From Deltaproteobacteria bacterium (GTDB lineage Bacteria; Myxococcota_A; Polyangia; Haliangiales; Haliangiaceae): 64,000 nt of DNA. The notes beneath the pieces are model-generated. The model made no database searches and was not told the origin of the DNA. It saw nothing but the letters and a program-made list of their open reading frames with translations. Made by a program: the position numbers and the translations under genes. The DNA is taken from positions 243,400-307,399 of the forward strand of contig JAHDIH010000004.1 of assembly GCA_020630875.1 (NCBI GenBank). Direction: 5' to 3'. Shown in pieces: positions 46,063-55,352 of this stretch (the stretch's first letter is position 1; the number at the start of each line of letters is the position of its first letter).

Positions 46063-47067
46063 ATGAAAGCCATTGGTTACAACAGTTCTCTACCAATCGA
46101 CGATCCAAATTCGCTTATCGACTTCACGACGACCGACCCCAAACCCGAAGGTCGAGACATTCTAGTGGCGGTGCAAGCCATCTCGGTGAACCCTGTCGAC
46201 TACAAAATTCGGGCGAACATGCAACCCCCAGGTGAAGACTACAAGATACTTGGTTGGGATGCTTCTGGCACCGTCAAAGCGATAGGTAGCGAGGTCAGTA
46301 ACTTTAAGGTTGGTGACAAGGTTTGGTACGCAGGTGACCTTACCCGGCCTGGATGCAATGCTCAGTTCCAACTGGTAGACGAACGTATCGTTGGCCGAAT
46401 GCCGCAAAGCCTTTCTTTCGCAGAAGCAGCCGCACTTCCATTAACCACTATTACCGCCTGGGAAATGCTTTTCGACAGACTTGACGTTCCGATGCGGGAA
46501 AAAAAGAGTGTGTTGGTAATCGGGGCCGCTGGCGGGGTTGGTTCCATAATGGTTCAGCTTCTTGCCAACCTCACCAAACTTCAGATCATAGGAACGGCTT
46601 CTCGGCCGAAGAGTATCGCTTGGCTCAAAGAACTTGGAGTCGATCATATCATTGACCACCACCTACCCTTATCCGAAGAGCTTTCGCGGATAGGTCTAAA
46701 TTCGGTAGAATACGTGATCAGTCTCAACAATACGGAAGATCACTACGACGAGATTGTGAAGTGTTTGGCTCCGCAGGGGAAATTCGGTCTGATAGATGAC
46801 CCAGCACTGCTTGACGTGATGCCTCTGAAGTTAAAATCGATTTCTTTGCACTGGGAACTAATGTTCACCAGGTCCATGTTTCAAACCAAAGATATGAGCG
46901 AGCAACATCGACTGTTAAACGAAGTGAGTAGACTTATCGATATAGGGAAGATCAGGACCACACTTACCCATCATCTCGGAACTATCAACGCTGCAAACTT
47001 ACGAGCGGCTCACAAAATGCTCGAACAGCGAGAAGCTCACGGTAAAGTGGTCCTTGAAGGGTTCTAA
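46063..47067 (+). CDS. Zinc-type alcohol dehydrogenase-like (quinone oxidoreductase) protein
   Basis: 334 residues of the medium-chain dehydrogenase family. GroES-like half: ISVNPVDYKIRANMQPP and ILGWDASGTVKAIGSEVSNFKVGDKVW. Cofactor half: VLVIGAAGGVGSIMVQLLANL. The Cys and His zinc ligands of true alcohol dehydrogenases are absent, as in quinone oxidoreductases. The closest subgroup is the adh_fam_1 type (TIGR02817). Likely an NADPH-dependent reductase of unknown substrate. Confidence 0.87.
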   Translation: MKAIGYNSSLPIDDPNSLIDFTTTDPKPEGRDILVAVQAISVNPVDYKIRANMQPPGEDYKILGWDASGTVKAIGSEVSNFKVGDKVWYAGDLTRPGCNAQFQLVDERIVGRMPQSLSFAEAAALPLTTITAWEMLFDRLDVPMREKKSVLVIGAAGGVGSIMVQLLANLTKLQIIGTASRPKSIAWLKELGVDHIIDHHLPLSEELSRIGLNSVEYVISLNNTEDHYDEIVKCLAPQGKFGLIDDPALLDVMPLKLKSISLHWELMFTRSMFQTKDMSEQHRLLNEVSRLIDIGKIRTTLTHHLGTINAANLRAAHKMLEQREAHGKVVLEGF

Positions 47068-47068
47068 C

Positions 47069-47791
47069 TCAACGCCCCGATCGGCGCGCAATCTCCCGAT
47101 CTCTTAACTGCTCGTAAGTCAGCAGTTTCTTCTTCACCCATTTCCATCTGTATGGCTTTCCCATTAGCTGTACTTTGTTTGACTTTCTCCAACTTTTTGG
47201 CTGTGGAACCGAAATAGGTATCCACGTCTTTCCCCGGTCCGTAGTTGTGCGCATCAGATAACTGTGTACCGTCATTCCTGGGGCGGTATACTCATGAAGC
47301 CCATCTTTGACAAAGCAACCACGTTTTCGTCTGCAGTAGGTTTCTCGATAGCTATCGAACCCTCCTGTCCATTTGTACCCTGCCCTCGTAAGCTCAAAGA
47401 TGCGATTGCTCTTTCTGCTTGCTTGAAGGTAAAAAGTTGAGTCATCCGGAAAAAGAACCTTCCATCCGACTACCCCGCGAGATCGAAAGGTTTGGTACAA
47501 GAGCATTGTGCGAGTTGGCTTTATTTTTTGGTTACTGACGTATGGTTTGGTCGCCTGAGCTTTGTGATCAAAAGAGACGGGCAGACTCTGCACCATTCGA
47601 TTGACGTTAACGACTTCAAGAATAAGTGTTCGGCATGTCAGCAGCTCGTTAAATCTTGCGTCGCTAATCTTGGACACCCCGTTTTTTGACGACCTGACCT
47701 CGCACGGAGATTGTTTGGTGCCAGAATCGCCTTGTGCCTGGGCGGTGAATGCAACGAGTAACAACAGGCAACAATAGCGGTGAACTCCCAT
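47069..47791 (-). CDS. Secreted hypothetical protein
   Basis: 240 residues from ATG 47791, with a signal MGVHRYCCLLLLVAFTAQAQG. The mature part is basic, with four Cys (PCEVRSS, LLTCRTLI, ETYCRRKRGCF) and several aromatic residues; no family is recognised. The frame is open 23 codons further upstream. The C-terminus is very basic (KKKLLTYEQLRDREIARRSGR). Confidence 0.55.
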   Translation of the reverse strand: MGVHRYCCLLLLVAFTAQAQGDSGTKQSPCEVRSSKNGVSKISDARFNELLTCRTLILEVVNVNRMVQSLPVSFDHKAQATKPYVSNQKIKPTRTMLLYQTFRSRGVVGWKVLFPDDSTFYLQASRKSNRIFELTRAGYKWTGGFDSYRETYCRRKRGCFVKDGLHEYTAPGMTVHSYLMRTTTDRGKTWIPISVPQPKSWRKSNKVQLMGKPYRWKWVKKKLLTYEQLRDREIARRSGR

Positions 47792-47931
47792 ACGCAAGAA
47801 TATAGTCAGTCTCGTCTTAAAACAGAAAGCGTAATGGAATAATAGAGAGCAAGAATGCAAATGCTCGCACTCACTGTGAAAAACATCACAGTACCAGGCG
47901 CGACTCCATTCCTCAGTGTATAAGCAGTGGC

Positions 47932-48807
47932 ATGGAAAAGCATGTTGGAGTCGTAGGAACGGGTTTCATGGGGTGTGGTATCGCGCTAGCGTGTGCCGCA
48001 GCCAATACTAGAGTGCGCCTGATAAAGGCCACTCCCGGCACGGTGGACCATGCAAAGGCCAACATTCAAAAAGCTTACGACCGCCGAATCGCCAAAGGGA
48101 AAATCTCAAGTGCCGAGGCTAAAGCAATCCTTGACCGAATTCAGGTCTCCTCAGATTTATCGGACCTCAAAGATTGTTCAATCGTCATCGAGTCCATTAT
48201 AGAAAACGCAGACGCCAAAAGGGCACTGTTCCACAAGCTTGCCGGAATTCTTGAACCTGACGCGCTGATCGCAACCAACACTTCAACCCTGAAGCTGCAA
48301 GATATTTGCCCGAAAGAACTCGCCGAGCGTTTTGTGGGACTCCATTTCTTTTCTCCAGCTCAAAAGATGACTTTGGTAGAAGTCGCCTCTACGCTTCACA
48401 CGTCGCAAGCGAATAAAGAACGTGCTGAATCCTTCGTTTCGTCCATCAATAAAACGCCGATTCCAGTCGATGACAGTACCGGCTTCATCGTCAATCGTTT
48501 GCTGGTGCCGTTTTTGACTCACGCTATCAGCGCTTACGAGAAAGGGCTTGGTACGGTGGAACATATTGACCAAGCGATGAAACTTGGATGCGGCCATCCC
48601 GTCGGTCCTTTGGCTCTTTGCGACCTTGTGGGATTAGACATTGTACTTTCTATGGCAAAACTTTTGCACGCTGACTTTAAGGACTCTTGCTATGCGCCAC
48701 CGCAACTTCTAAAAAAGATGGTTGTGGAGGGACGGCTAGGAAAAAAGTCGGGATTGGGCTTCTACGATTACTCATCAAAGCCTGCCACGCCAACGAGTTT
48801 AAGCTAA
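47932..48807 (+). CDS. 3-hydroxyacyl-CoA dehydrogenase (3-hydroxybutyryl-CoA type)
   Basis: 291 residues. The NAD-binding start VGVVGTGFMGCGIALACA, the catalytic block ATNTSTLKLQDICP and the signature FVGLHFFSPAQKMTLVEV are present, then DDSTGFIVNRLLVPFLTHAI and the C-terminal LKKMVVEGRLGKKSGLGFYDY. The size fits the short, single-domain 3-hydroxybutyryl-CoA dehydrogenases of fatty acid oxidation or butyrate metabolism. TATAAG lies 7 nt before the ATG. Confidence 0.92.
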   Translation: MEKHVGVVGTGFMGCGIALACAAANTRVRLIKATPGTVDHAKANIQKAYDRRIAKGKISSAEAKAILDRIQVSSDLSDLKDCSIVIESIIENADAKRALFHKLAGILEPDALIATNTSTLKLQDICPKELAERFVGLHFFSPAQKMTLVEVASTLHTSQANKERAESFVSSINKTPIPVDDSTGFIVNRLLVPFLTHAISAYEKGLGTVEHIDQAMKLGCGHPVGPLALCDLVGLDIVLSMAKLLHADFKDSCYAPPQLLKKMVVEGRLGKKSGLGFYDYSSKPATPTSLS

Positions 48808-49793
48808 GACCAACTTAGTTCAAAATTCATAGAGTGACCAATGACTTCTGAGAAGCGCCTAACGGACTTTGCAGCCAGTTTTTCGCTAAGGCGACTTGGA
48901 ATTCGCGAAATAAGAAAGTCGGCCCAGTCGTGAGACTCACCGGTTACTTTTCGTGGTCCACTACTTGGCTCGTAGTTAACTTGCGCCTGCATTTTTCCAC
49001 ACTCGGTTAATAGGCTGTACAGATCTCTAAACAGTACAAATGACGTGTCACTTTGGTGCGTCTCCCAGTTGGCAACGGGCAGAAAGTCAAGCAAGTGTAC
49101 GAGTTGATAATTGAGAGCGAGCCAAAATTCTTCGCCACTTAACTCTATTGTTTCGTTGTCTATCACACGGTGAAAACGAATGCCTATCAGATCATTGGCT
49201 CGGTGTGCATTCTCCCTTAGCGTCTGTCGCAGTGGGAAGTCGTACAACAGTCTGAGAATTGACGGAAATGCTGATACCTGCGTCCATTCTTCTGGCTTCA
49301 TCAGCTTTTGCAACTGAGGTATCTTGTCTGCGGTCATGGCAAAAGTGTTCGTGCCGGTGCCAAGTACAGAGTGCAGAAGCATTACTAGCGGTGAACTCTT
49401 GGGAAAATGCTGTACGCAATACTCGAACCCAAAATAGAGGTGGTCGAGGAACGATCCGTCAGCGTGTTCGACATCAAAGTCGCATTCACTCACAAGGAAG
49501 TCTAAAAGGTCTTGCCGTATCGGAGGAAGCGTTTCTTTGGCGCTAACTTCATTATATTTTTGCTCGATTGCTTCTGCAATCTTGGAATCCCACCTCACGC
49601 TCTTGCCAATGCGACGGGTGATCAAAAAGCGCGGGAGCTTGCCTTCAAGCGTATTAAAAATCGTTCGGTCCAAGTCAAAATTTTCGATGGGACGGATGGC
49701 AACGCGCCCAGAGTGGTCTGTCGCTCCACCATTGGCAATCATTGCCTTTCTGAAAACACTGGGGATGGGACGACTATCTGCTTTTTGTATCAT
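48804..49793 (-). CDS. Hypothetical protein, possible partner of the TetR gene
   Basis: 329 residues from ATG 49793. No family is recognised. It is soluble, with alpha-helical stretches such as EFWLALNYQLVHLLDFLPVANWE and PLVMLLHSVLGTGTNTFAM. It starts 40 bp from the divergent TetR gene, and a 23-bp palindrome lies between, so it is probably the TetR target. The frame upstream to 49910 would overlap the TetR gene. Confidence 0.6.
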   Translation of the reverse strand: MIQKADSRPIPSVFRKAMIANGGATDHSGRVAIRPIENFDLDRTIFNTLEGKLPRFLITRRIGKSVRWDSKIAEAIEQKYNEVSAKETLPPIRQDLLDFLVSECDFDVEHADGSFLDHLYFGFEYCVQHFPKSSPLVMLLHSVLGTGTNTFAMTADKIPQLQKLMKPEEWTQVSAFPSILRLLYDFPLRQTLRENAHRANDLIGIRFHRVIDNETIELSGEEFWLALNYQLVHLLDFLPVANWETHQSDTSFVLFRDLYSLLTECGKMQAQVNYEPSSGPRKVTGESHDWADFLISRIPSRLSEKLAAKSVRRFSEVIGHSMNFELSWS

Positions 49794-49814
49794 TGCGTTA
49801 GACCTCTTATACGT

Positions 49815-49837
49815 CCATGTGTACACTGTACACATGG
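49815..49837. promoter_or_regulatory. 23-bp palindromic TetR operator candidate
   Basis: CCATGTGTACA and TGTACACATGG form a perfect 11-1-11 inverted repeat that covers the TetR start codon and lies between the two divergent genes. A minus-strand TATAAG is 12 nt before the divergent ATG. Confidence 0.75.
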
Positions 49838-50412
49838 CTGATGTCAAGAACCGTGTACTCAGCGCGGCGACCTCCTTGTATCTGGAGGAAGGACTCACAG
49901 GGCTTTCCATGCGAAAAGTCGCGAAACTGGCTGGTGTGTCAACAATGGCTAGCTATCGCCACTTTGAAACCAAAGACCATTTACTTCATGCCCTTCAGGT
50001 TCACGCGGTAAAGCGCTACAGAGATGAGTATTTGATGCCTACTTCTCGGATCGAAAAATCATGGGACGCAATGAGCAACGCAATGCGGGCTTATGCACAG
50101 TTTGCGACTAAAGAAACCAATCTCTTCAAAATTGGTTTTCTATCCACCGAATCAGTCGCTGGTATTCGCAACTTGACCCTTGAGGGCCAACAGACCTTTG
50201 ACGACACCTTTGCAATATCTCGTGCAATTACCGTGCGAATCGTTGGAGAGAAGAACGCGACCCAAGAAACGCTTCGTGCTTGGTCCATGACCCATGGTCT
50301 AGTAGCGCTTCATTTGGCCGGCCGTCTCGCTTTTCTGGAGGTAGACTTTATGAAGTTCTACTGTGAAGAAGTTGCCAATTACCTAAAACTTCTAAAATCC
50401 CGTACCAGCTAA
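49834..50412 (+). CDS. TetR family transcriptional regulator
   Basis: 192 residues. The helix-turn-helix is LYLEEGLTGLSMRKVAKLAGVSTMASYRHFETKDHLLHAL, with the TetR pattern. The C-terminal ligand domain is divergent. ATG 49834 is chosen because the frame further upstream runs through the divergent gene; the start codon lies inside a 23-bp palindrome, which suggests autoregulation. Its 3' end overlaps the next convergent gene by 4 bp. Confidence 0.9.
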   Translation: MADVKNRVLSAATSLYLEEGLTGLSMRKVAKLAGVSTMASYRHFETKDHLLHALQVHAVKRYRDEYLMPTSRIEKSWDAMSNAMRAYAQFATKETNLFKIGFLSTESVAGIRNLTLEGQQTFDDTFAISRAITVRIVGEKNATQETLRAWSMTHGLVALHLAGRLAFLEVDFMKFYCEEVANYLKLLKSRTS

Positions 50413-51239
50413 GAGCATCCGACACTTAATAAATGCTGGTAAGAGCTTCTATCTTCGTATTTCTCTGCAATCGTCATCTGATTCATCGCAAGCTGCTGTT
50501 CGAGTAGCTGGTACAACCAAGAGTTGGGATCTTCGTGCATCATATCATCCAACAGATCGATTCGTTGCTGATTAAGACTATTGATACTTTGTTCTGTGGC
50601 CGCTAGACTTCCTGCGACATCATCCGGACAAGGCATCGCCAAAGTAACAGCAAGTTTATTGGAAGGATTTAAAGAGACGTCATAAGGAGCCTTCCCTCCG
50701 CTTCCATGAGGCATGAAGACGCCACTGTAGTTCGCTTCTACGTAGATATCGAAGTCGTTTTCTTCTAAGTCCAACCACAACCAATCTGCATCTCCTGTCT
50801 GCCCGTCCACTAATAGTTCTCGTGGGTAGTCGGGTTCTTCAAAGGTATTGGAGGGGTCGGCAACGTTGGCAAAGCCATGATGAAAATTAGCTGTTTGGTT
50901 TGTAGAATGTGAATTACTGAGTCGAAACATCTTCGTTGCTAAGCTCGTCGTTCCGAACAGATGATAGCCGCCAGCGACAGGCGTAAGCCACTTGGTCGGC
51001 ATGTCGATAGGGTAAATCGTCTCAGTAGAATCAATACAACCGACTCTCACCCAACCATCAGGAGCTGCAAAGTCGTTGCACGTCACACTCTCAAGTTCCT
51101 CTACGGATGGCTTCTCCGGGACTGGGTCCGCAGCATCGTCAGTGCCGGAACCATCACTTACCGTGGAGTCTACGTCGTTACTATCGTCAACCGCGGCACA
51201 ACCTGATGAGATAAGAACAAAAGCTAATAGAATCTTCAT
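50409..51239 (-). CDS. Hypothetical lipoprotein
   Basis: 276 residues from ATG 51239 (MKILLAFVLISSGCAAVDD, a lipobox), then an Asp/Ser-rich linker. The mature part has an unrecognised beta-rich section (GWVRVGCIDSTETIYPIDMP, LFGTTSLATKMFRLSNSHS) and a C-terminal helix-rich coil (LAATEQSINSLNQQRIDLLDDMM). No enzymatic motif. The track start adds nine residues. Confidence 0.6.
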   Translation of the reverse strand: MKILLAFVLISSGCAAVDDSNDVDSTVSDGSGTDDAADPVPEKPSVEELESVTCNDFAAPDGWVRVGCIDSTETIYPIDMPTKWLTPVAGGYHLFGTTSLATKMFRLSNSHSTNQTANFHHGFANVADPSNTFEEPDYPRELLVDGQTGDADWLWLDLEENDFDIYVEANYSGVFMPHGSGGKAPYDVSLNPSNKLAVTLAMPCPDDVAGSLAATEQSINSLNQQRIDLLDDMMHEDPNSWLYQLLEQQLAMNQMTIAEKYEDRSSYQHLLSVGCS

Positions 51240-51346
51240 GAGAATGTTACGGTGACGAGACGCCAATCTTCCCTACAAGGTCCGACATCATTGGACAGAC
51301 CAGCGTGAACGCCCCTAGACCCTCCGCAAAGTGCTCTACTGGTTTT

Positions 51347-51901
51347 ATGGCATCTTCAAGTGTTCTCTATCGATTCCAAGTCGAGTTATCGGATATCGAC
51401 AACGGTCGGTACAACACCTTAGAATTTCGAACGGCCTGCCATCCGTCTGAAGATCTTGAGCGACTTGTGGTGAGAGTGCTAGCCCGCACCATCGCAGACC
51501 GCGAAAATTTGGAGTTCGGTAAAGGCCTCGACGAACCTTCAGATCCCGCGCTTTTGGTTCAGTCTATGGCCGGTAGGATCGATACATGGATTGATGTGGG
51601 AATGCCTTCGGCAGAGAGACTCCATCGAGCGAGTAAAGCATGCGGTAACGTCATCGTATTTACCGACAAAAATGCAAGTGCGACAAAAAAGGAGTGGAGC
51701 AGTCGAAAAATTCACAGAAACGAATCTATTCAACTCTATGTACTTCCTCACGAGTTGGTCGCCAGCTTAGCCTCTGAAGTCGACCGAGCAACCCAGTTGT
51801 TTGTATCAATTATGGAAGGAACGCTATCTGTATCAGTAAATGACGAGTCTTTCACTGGCGAGATAAAAGTGATGACGCTCTCTGACTACCTAAAAGACTA
51901 G
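51347..51901 (+). CDS. yaeQ: YaeQ family protein
   Basis: About 184 residues from ATG 51347. Family blocks: LYRFQVELSDIDNGRYNTLEFRTACHPSEDLERLVVRVLA, FGKGLDEPSDPALL and TWIDVGMPSAERLHRASKA. YaeQ proteins have a PD-(D/E)xK-like fold with no confirmed nuclease activity. The stop codon abuts the convergent radical SAM gene. Confidence 0.88.
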   Translation: MASSSVLYRFQVELSDIDNGRYNTLEFRTACHPSEDLERLVVRVLARTIADRENLEFGKGLDEPSDPALLVQSMAGRIDTWIDVGMPSAERLHRASKACGNVIVFTDKNASATKKEWSSRKIHRNESIQLYVLPHELVASLASEVDRATQLFVSIMEGTLSVSVNDESFTGEIKVMTLSDYLKD

Positions 51902-53796
51902 GTCAATATCGAACGAATGTAGTGTGGAGAAACTATCGTAGGCGAGAGACTATTGTCATCAAACCAACTTCGGACGTCGAGGTCCAATCCCACGCCATGC
52001 ATGAAGTTGTAAAGCGCCTTTTTCAAGCCATCTCCCAAACTATCGTGATCGGTACCAGTAGGATCATAAAATGCTAAATCGTTCTTAGCAAAACGCACCT
52101 CGGGCCCCTTGCCAATTTGGATTCCGTAATCTTGCGGTGCGATACCAATCGGGCTGTGAACCGTAGCAGCAAAACGATGCCAGAATGCGGAATGGATGCA
52201 TTCATTCTCAAACAACTGACGAACCCACTCTAGCGAGTCCACAGTCTCTTGAGTCGTTTGCGTTGGAAATCCGTACATCAAATACGCGTGCACCATGACT
52301 CCCGCGTTTGCAAATCCCCGCGTGACCTTGGCCACTTGCTCAATCGAAACCCCCTTTTTCATAAGCTTAAGCAGTCTTTCAGAAGCCACCTCTAGTCCAC
52401 CACTAATAGCCACACATCCAGAATCTGCAAGAAGCTGTGCTAATTCGGGAGTAAATGCTTTTTCAAAACGAACGTTTCCCCACCATGAAATGGGGACTTT
52501 TCTTTCAATCAGCCTCTCCGCCATCGCGCGAAGTTTACTCGGAGGCGCCGCTTCATCGACAAAGTGAAACCCAGTTTGTCCGGTCTCGTCAATCATACGC
52601 TCAATTCTATCTACTAGAGCTATGGTGTCGGTCGGGTCGTATCGTTTGATGTAATCTAATGAGACGTCGCAAAATGTGCACTTTTTCCAGTAACAACCAT
52701 GAGCAATAGTAAGTTTGTTCCAGCGACCATCAGACCAAAGGCGATGCATGGGGTTTAACATCTCAAAGAGAGAAACGTAATTGTCTAGCTGCAATCCATC
52801 GTAGGTAGGAATCCCAGTTTTATTCGCCGGGATGTCATTTACGTTCGGATTGTCTTCGTAAACCACTACTCCATTTTTCAAGCGAAAGGTCCGCTTCAAC
52901 TGCCCATCACCACGCTCTAGGTGTTTCAACAGGGTAAGAAATGGCAGTTCACCGTCGTCCAAAGTGATGTAGTCCACGTACTCAAAAACTCTGGGGTCAG
53001 AAATTTCCCGCAATTCGGTATTCACAAAACCACCGCCCATGACGACCTTGACATCGCGAGTGCGCTCTCTCGCTTTCTTGGCAATACGAAACGCGCCATA
53101 AACGTTACCAGGGAAAGGAACTGACAAGCCTATGACATCAGGGCAATGCAACGTTAGTAACTCTTCTGCAATTTCATCGAGCAATTCATCAACCAAAGAT
53201 GGCGCTTCTGCTAAAGCTTCTTGCAAGGGATCAAAGCTTGGTGAGCTGGCCGCGAGACTTTCAGCATAGCGGGAAAGTTGAAATCTCTCGTCAATACCTT
53301 CTTTAATTACGTCGGATAAGTCATCGATGTACAAACTAGCTAAGTACTTTGCCATATCCGTGGTTCCAAGCTCACCAAAAGCCCACCCTAGTGGATTTTC
53401 CTCACTATAAGTCGATACAAACCTTGGTCCTTCAGGAAGAAAGTTTCTTGAGATGATCCGATTTGCGAGCGTCGGATTCTTTCCTTGCAGAAAGTCAATG
53501 ACAGGCTCTACAGTCCCTAGGTAAGCATCTTTATTTTGGAGAAAATTCGCCACACTCTCTGGCATCTGGTCTGTACCAAAATCTACAGCCAAACTTTCCA
53601 ACTCGAAAGCAATGCGCGCTAAGCCTTGTCTTGAGAACAATCGCAGAAAAAGAGATAATGCGGGGTCCGCTTGCGTAACGTCGAGTCCACTATCAAATGA
53701 CGACTCGTGCTCCTTCAAAAACCCCATCAAATACGCCGTGGCTGGATACGGAGTATTTAGCTGCGTCATTGGCGGGGTAAGAAGCAATACTCGCAC
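51898..53796 (-). CDS. B12-binding domain radical SAM protein
   Basis: About 632 residues from GTG 53796 (MRVLLLTPPMTQLNTPYPATAYL). The N-terminal part contains a B12-binding-type Rossmann region (PDVIGLSVPFPGNVYGAFRIAKKA, KVVMGGGFVNTELRE) and the radical SAM core holds CYWKKCTFCDVSLDY (CxxxCxxC). The N-terminal opening with the QLNTPYPATAYL segment is a conserved orphan group. The substrate is unknown. The upstream extension to 53895 is an alternative start. Confidence 0.85.
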   Translation of the reverse strand: MRVLLLTPPMTQLNTPYPATAYLMGFLKEHESSFDSGLDVTQADPALSLFLRLFSRQGLARIAFELESLAVDFGTDQMPESVANFLQNKDAYLGTVEPVIDFLQGKNPTLANRIISRNFLPEGPRFVSTYSEENPLGWAFGELGTTDMAKYLASLYIDDLSDVIKEGIDERFQLSRYAESLAASSPSFDPLQEALAEAPSLVDELLDEIAEELLTLHCPDVIGLSVPFPGNVYGAFRIAKKARERTRDVKVVMGGGFVNTELREISDPRVFEYVDYITLDDGELPFLTLLKHLERGDGQLKRTFRLKNGVVVYEDNPNVNDIPANKTGIPTYDGLQLDNYVSLFEMLNPMHRLWSDGRWNKLTIAHGCYWKKCTFCDVSLDYIKRYDPTDTIALVDRIERMIDETGQTGFHFVDEAAPPSKLRAMAERLIERKVPISWWGNVRFEKAFTPELAQLLADSGCVAISGGLEVASERLLKLMKKGVSIEQVAKVTRGFANAGVMVHAYLMYGFPTQTTQETVDSLEWVRQLFENECIHSAFWHRFAATVHSPIGIAPQDYGIQIGKGPEVRFAKNDLAFYDPTGTDHDSLGDGLKKALYNFMHGVGLDLDVRSWFDDNSLSPTIVSPHYIRSILT

Positions 53797-53927
53797 GTCG
53801 CTACTGTACTCTGCTTTTAGAAGATATGCGAAGAAATATCCAATTGGTGGCACTGACGAGTGGTGACTAAGCCTTCCGGCGATGACTTGCACCAACAGAA
53901 CGAATCTCTACCTTAGAAGATCCAAAC

Positions 53928-54962
53928 TCACTCCATCTCAATATGGCACTGGGCAAACTCTTTGAGGTACTGTTTTCCTAATCCGACGGCATCAGTAAAC
54001 GCGCTACCTATTTCTCCGTTAACAAAGAATTTAGAAAGCTTAGGGACTAAAATTCCCGCCAGAGCATCTATTTTATAGTCAGATTTATCCACCACAAACC
54101 GACGCTCCAATCCAGTCCTCTTGAAAGAAAGTTCCTTGAGCTTGATGCCCCGGCGTTTGCCAGCGGCTTCGTAAATAGAGATAGGCTTAGATGTGGAAAA
54201 CCAGAATTTCGTGATTCTCGTTTGATCAATAATTTGGCTAGGACTGTCCGAACTCGAAGAATATGGCCATCCTTCGATTCCTGCGTTTATGACGGTCCCC
54301 GCAGGTATCGTGACTCGCATACCATCTAGGACTTCCACTATTTCTTCATCTACCTGGTAGGTTCCCCCTGCCGCGGCTTGAAAGACTTCATTGAGATCGA
54401 ATCCAGCTTGAGACGGCTCGCCGCTGGTGCTCTCCATTACATTGTCTTTTATCTTGGATACCGTTTTTTCTACATCGTCGGCGAAAGGGTTATATCCCGA
54501 CTCGAGAACGTCAGTGCCAGAAAATATAGTAGCCGCATAGGAATTAAACTCAGTGTTAACTGTATCTGCGAAAGACCAGCCATACCCCTCACTCATGTGA
54601 ATGTACGGCTTACCAGTAGCAAACTTGACCCCTACTTCTTTTAAATAAATGTTCGCACCAGGAAACGTAACGTCAACTTCCAAAGGCCTGGAGAATTTCA
54701 CGCGGACGCCGTCTTGATCTAGTTCGACTCTAAGCATTGTCCCATGCTTTGGCGTGTATGCAGCAAATTGCCAATCCGCATGCGCAAGTTTAACGTCTCC
54801 CTTAATCTGCGCTTCAATCCAAGCTAACAACGGGCCGCCGCTATTAGCGGCATCGCTGCAATTACTATACTTTGAGATGGCTGACTCACTTCCAGCTGAC
54901 AAATGGTCCTCTGAACGCTCAGCGGTTCGTTGAGAAGTCTTAGATTGCGCAACATCTCGCAT
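53928..54962 (-). CDS. Hypothetical protein
   Basis: 344 residues without a signal peptide. The N-terminal 35 residues are polar and Ser-rich, then a mixed alpha/beta body with no family match. Segments such as VKLAHADWQFAAYTPKHG and VTFPGANIYLKEVGVKFA look like beta-sandwich strands. The gene is the same strand as the radical SAM gene but 132 bp upstream of it, so they may form a unit. Function unknown. Confidence 0.5.
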   Translation of the reverse strand: MRDVAQSKTSQRTAERSEDHLSAGSESAISKYSNCSDAANSGGPLLAWIEAQIKGDVKLAHADWQFAAYTPKHGTMLRVELDQDGVRVKFSRPLEVDVTFPGANIYLKEVGVKFATGKPYIHMSEGYGWSFADTVNTEFNSYAATIFSGTDVLESGYNPFADDVEKTVSKIKDNVMESTSGEPSQAGFDLNEVFQAAAGGTYQVDEEIVEVLDGMRVTIPAGTVINAGIEGWPYSSSSDSPSQIIDQTRITKFWFSTSKPISIYEAAGKRRGIKLKELSFKRTGLERRFVVDKSDYKIDALAGILVPKLSKFFVNGEIGSAFTDAVGLGKQYLKEFAQCHIEME

Positions 54963-55051
54963 TAAATGACATTATCACAAATAAGAATCTGTTCTATCTA
55001 AAATCTTCCAGGCCATGAGCTCTTCACAGAACCAAACATCAATGCTCTTTC

Positions 55052-55240
55052 CTAATAATGAGGCGGCGGCTCATCTGCTTTGCCTACGGGCATCACGCCT
55101 GAAGATTCTTTGAGTTGCATGAGTTCACGTTCCAACACATCGATCTTTGCTTGCAGCGTAATCACAACTTGATTGAGATCCGACAACAGCTTGTCTTGAT
55201 AGGCACACCGCTCTTCTAGGTTTTGCAATCGCTCACTCAT
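55052..55240 (-). CDS. slyX: SlyX-like coiled-coil protein
   Basis: 62 residues: LQNLEERCAYQDKLLSDLNQVVITLQAKIDVLERELMQLKES, a coiled coil that matches SlyX, with the usual C-terminal P-rich tail (DEPPPHY). Function unknown in all species. Confidence 0.85.
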   Translation of the reverse strand: MSERLQNLEERCAYQDKLLSDLNQVVITLQAKIDVLERELMQLKESSGVMPVGKADEPPPHY

Positions 55241-55352
55241 GGGCTGACAATACGACTAAGATTCACTTAACGCTAGAATTATCCGGTTCCTCATCAGGAT
55301 AGTTACGAATAAATCCACCACCATCCATCAGGAGTTTGCTAAAAGTGTTCCA

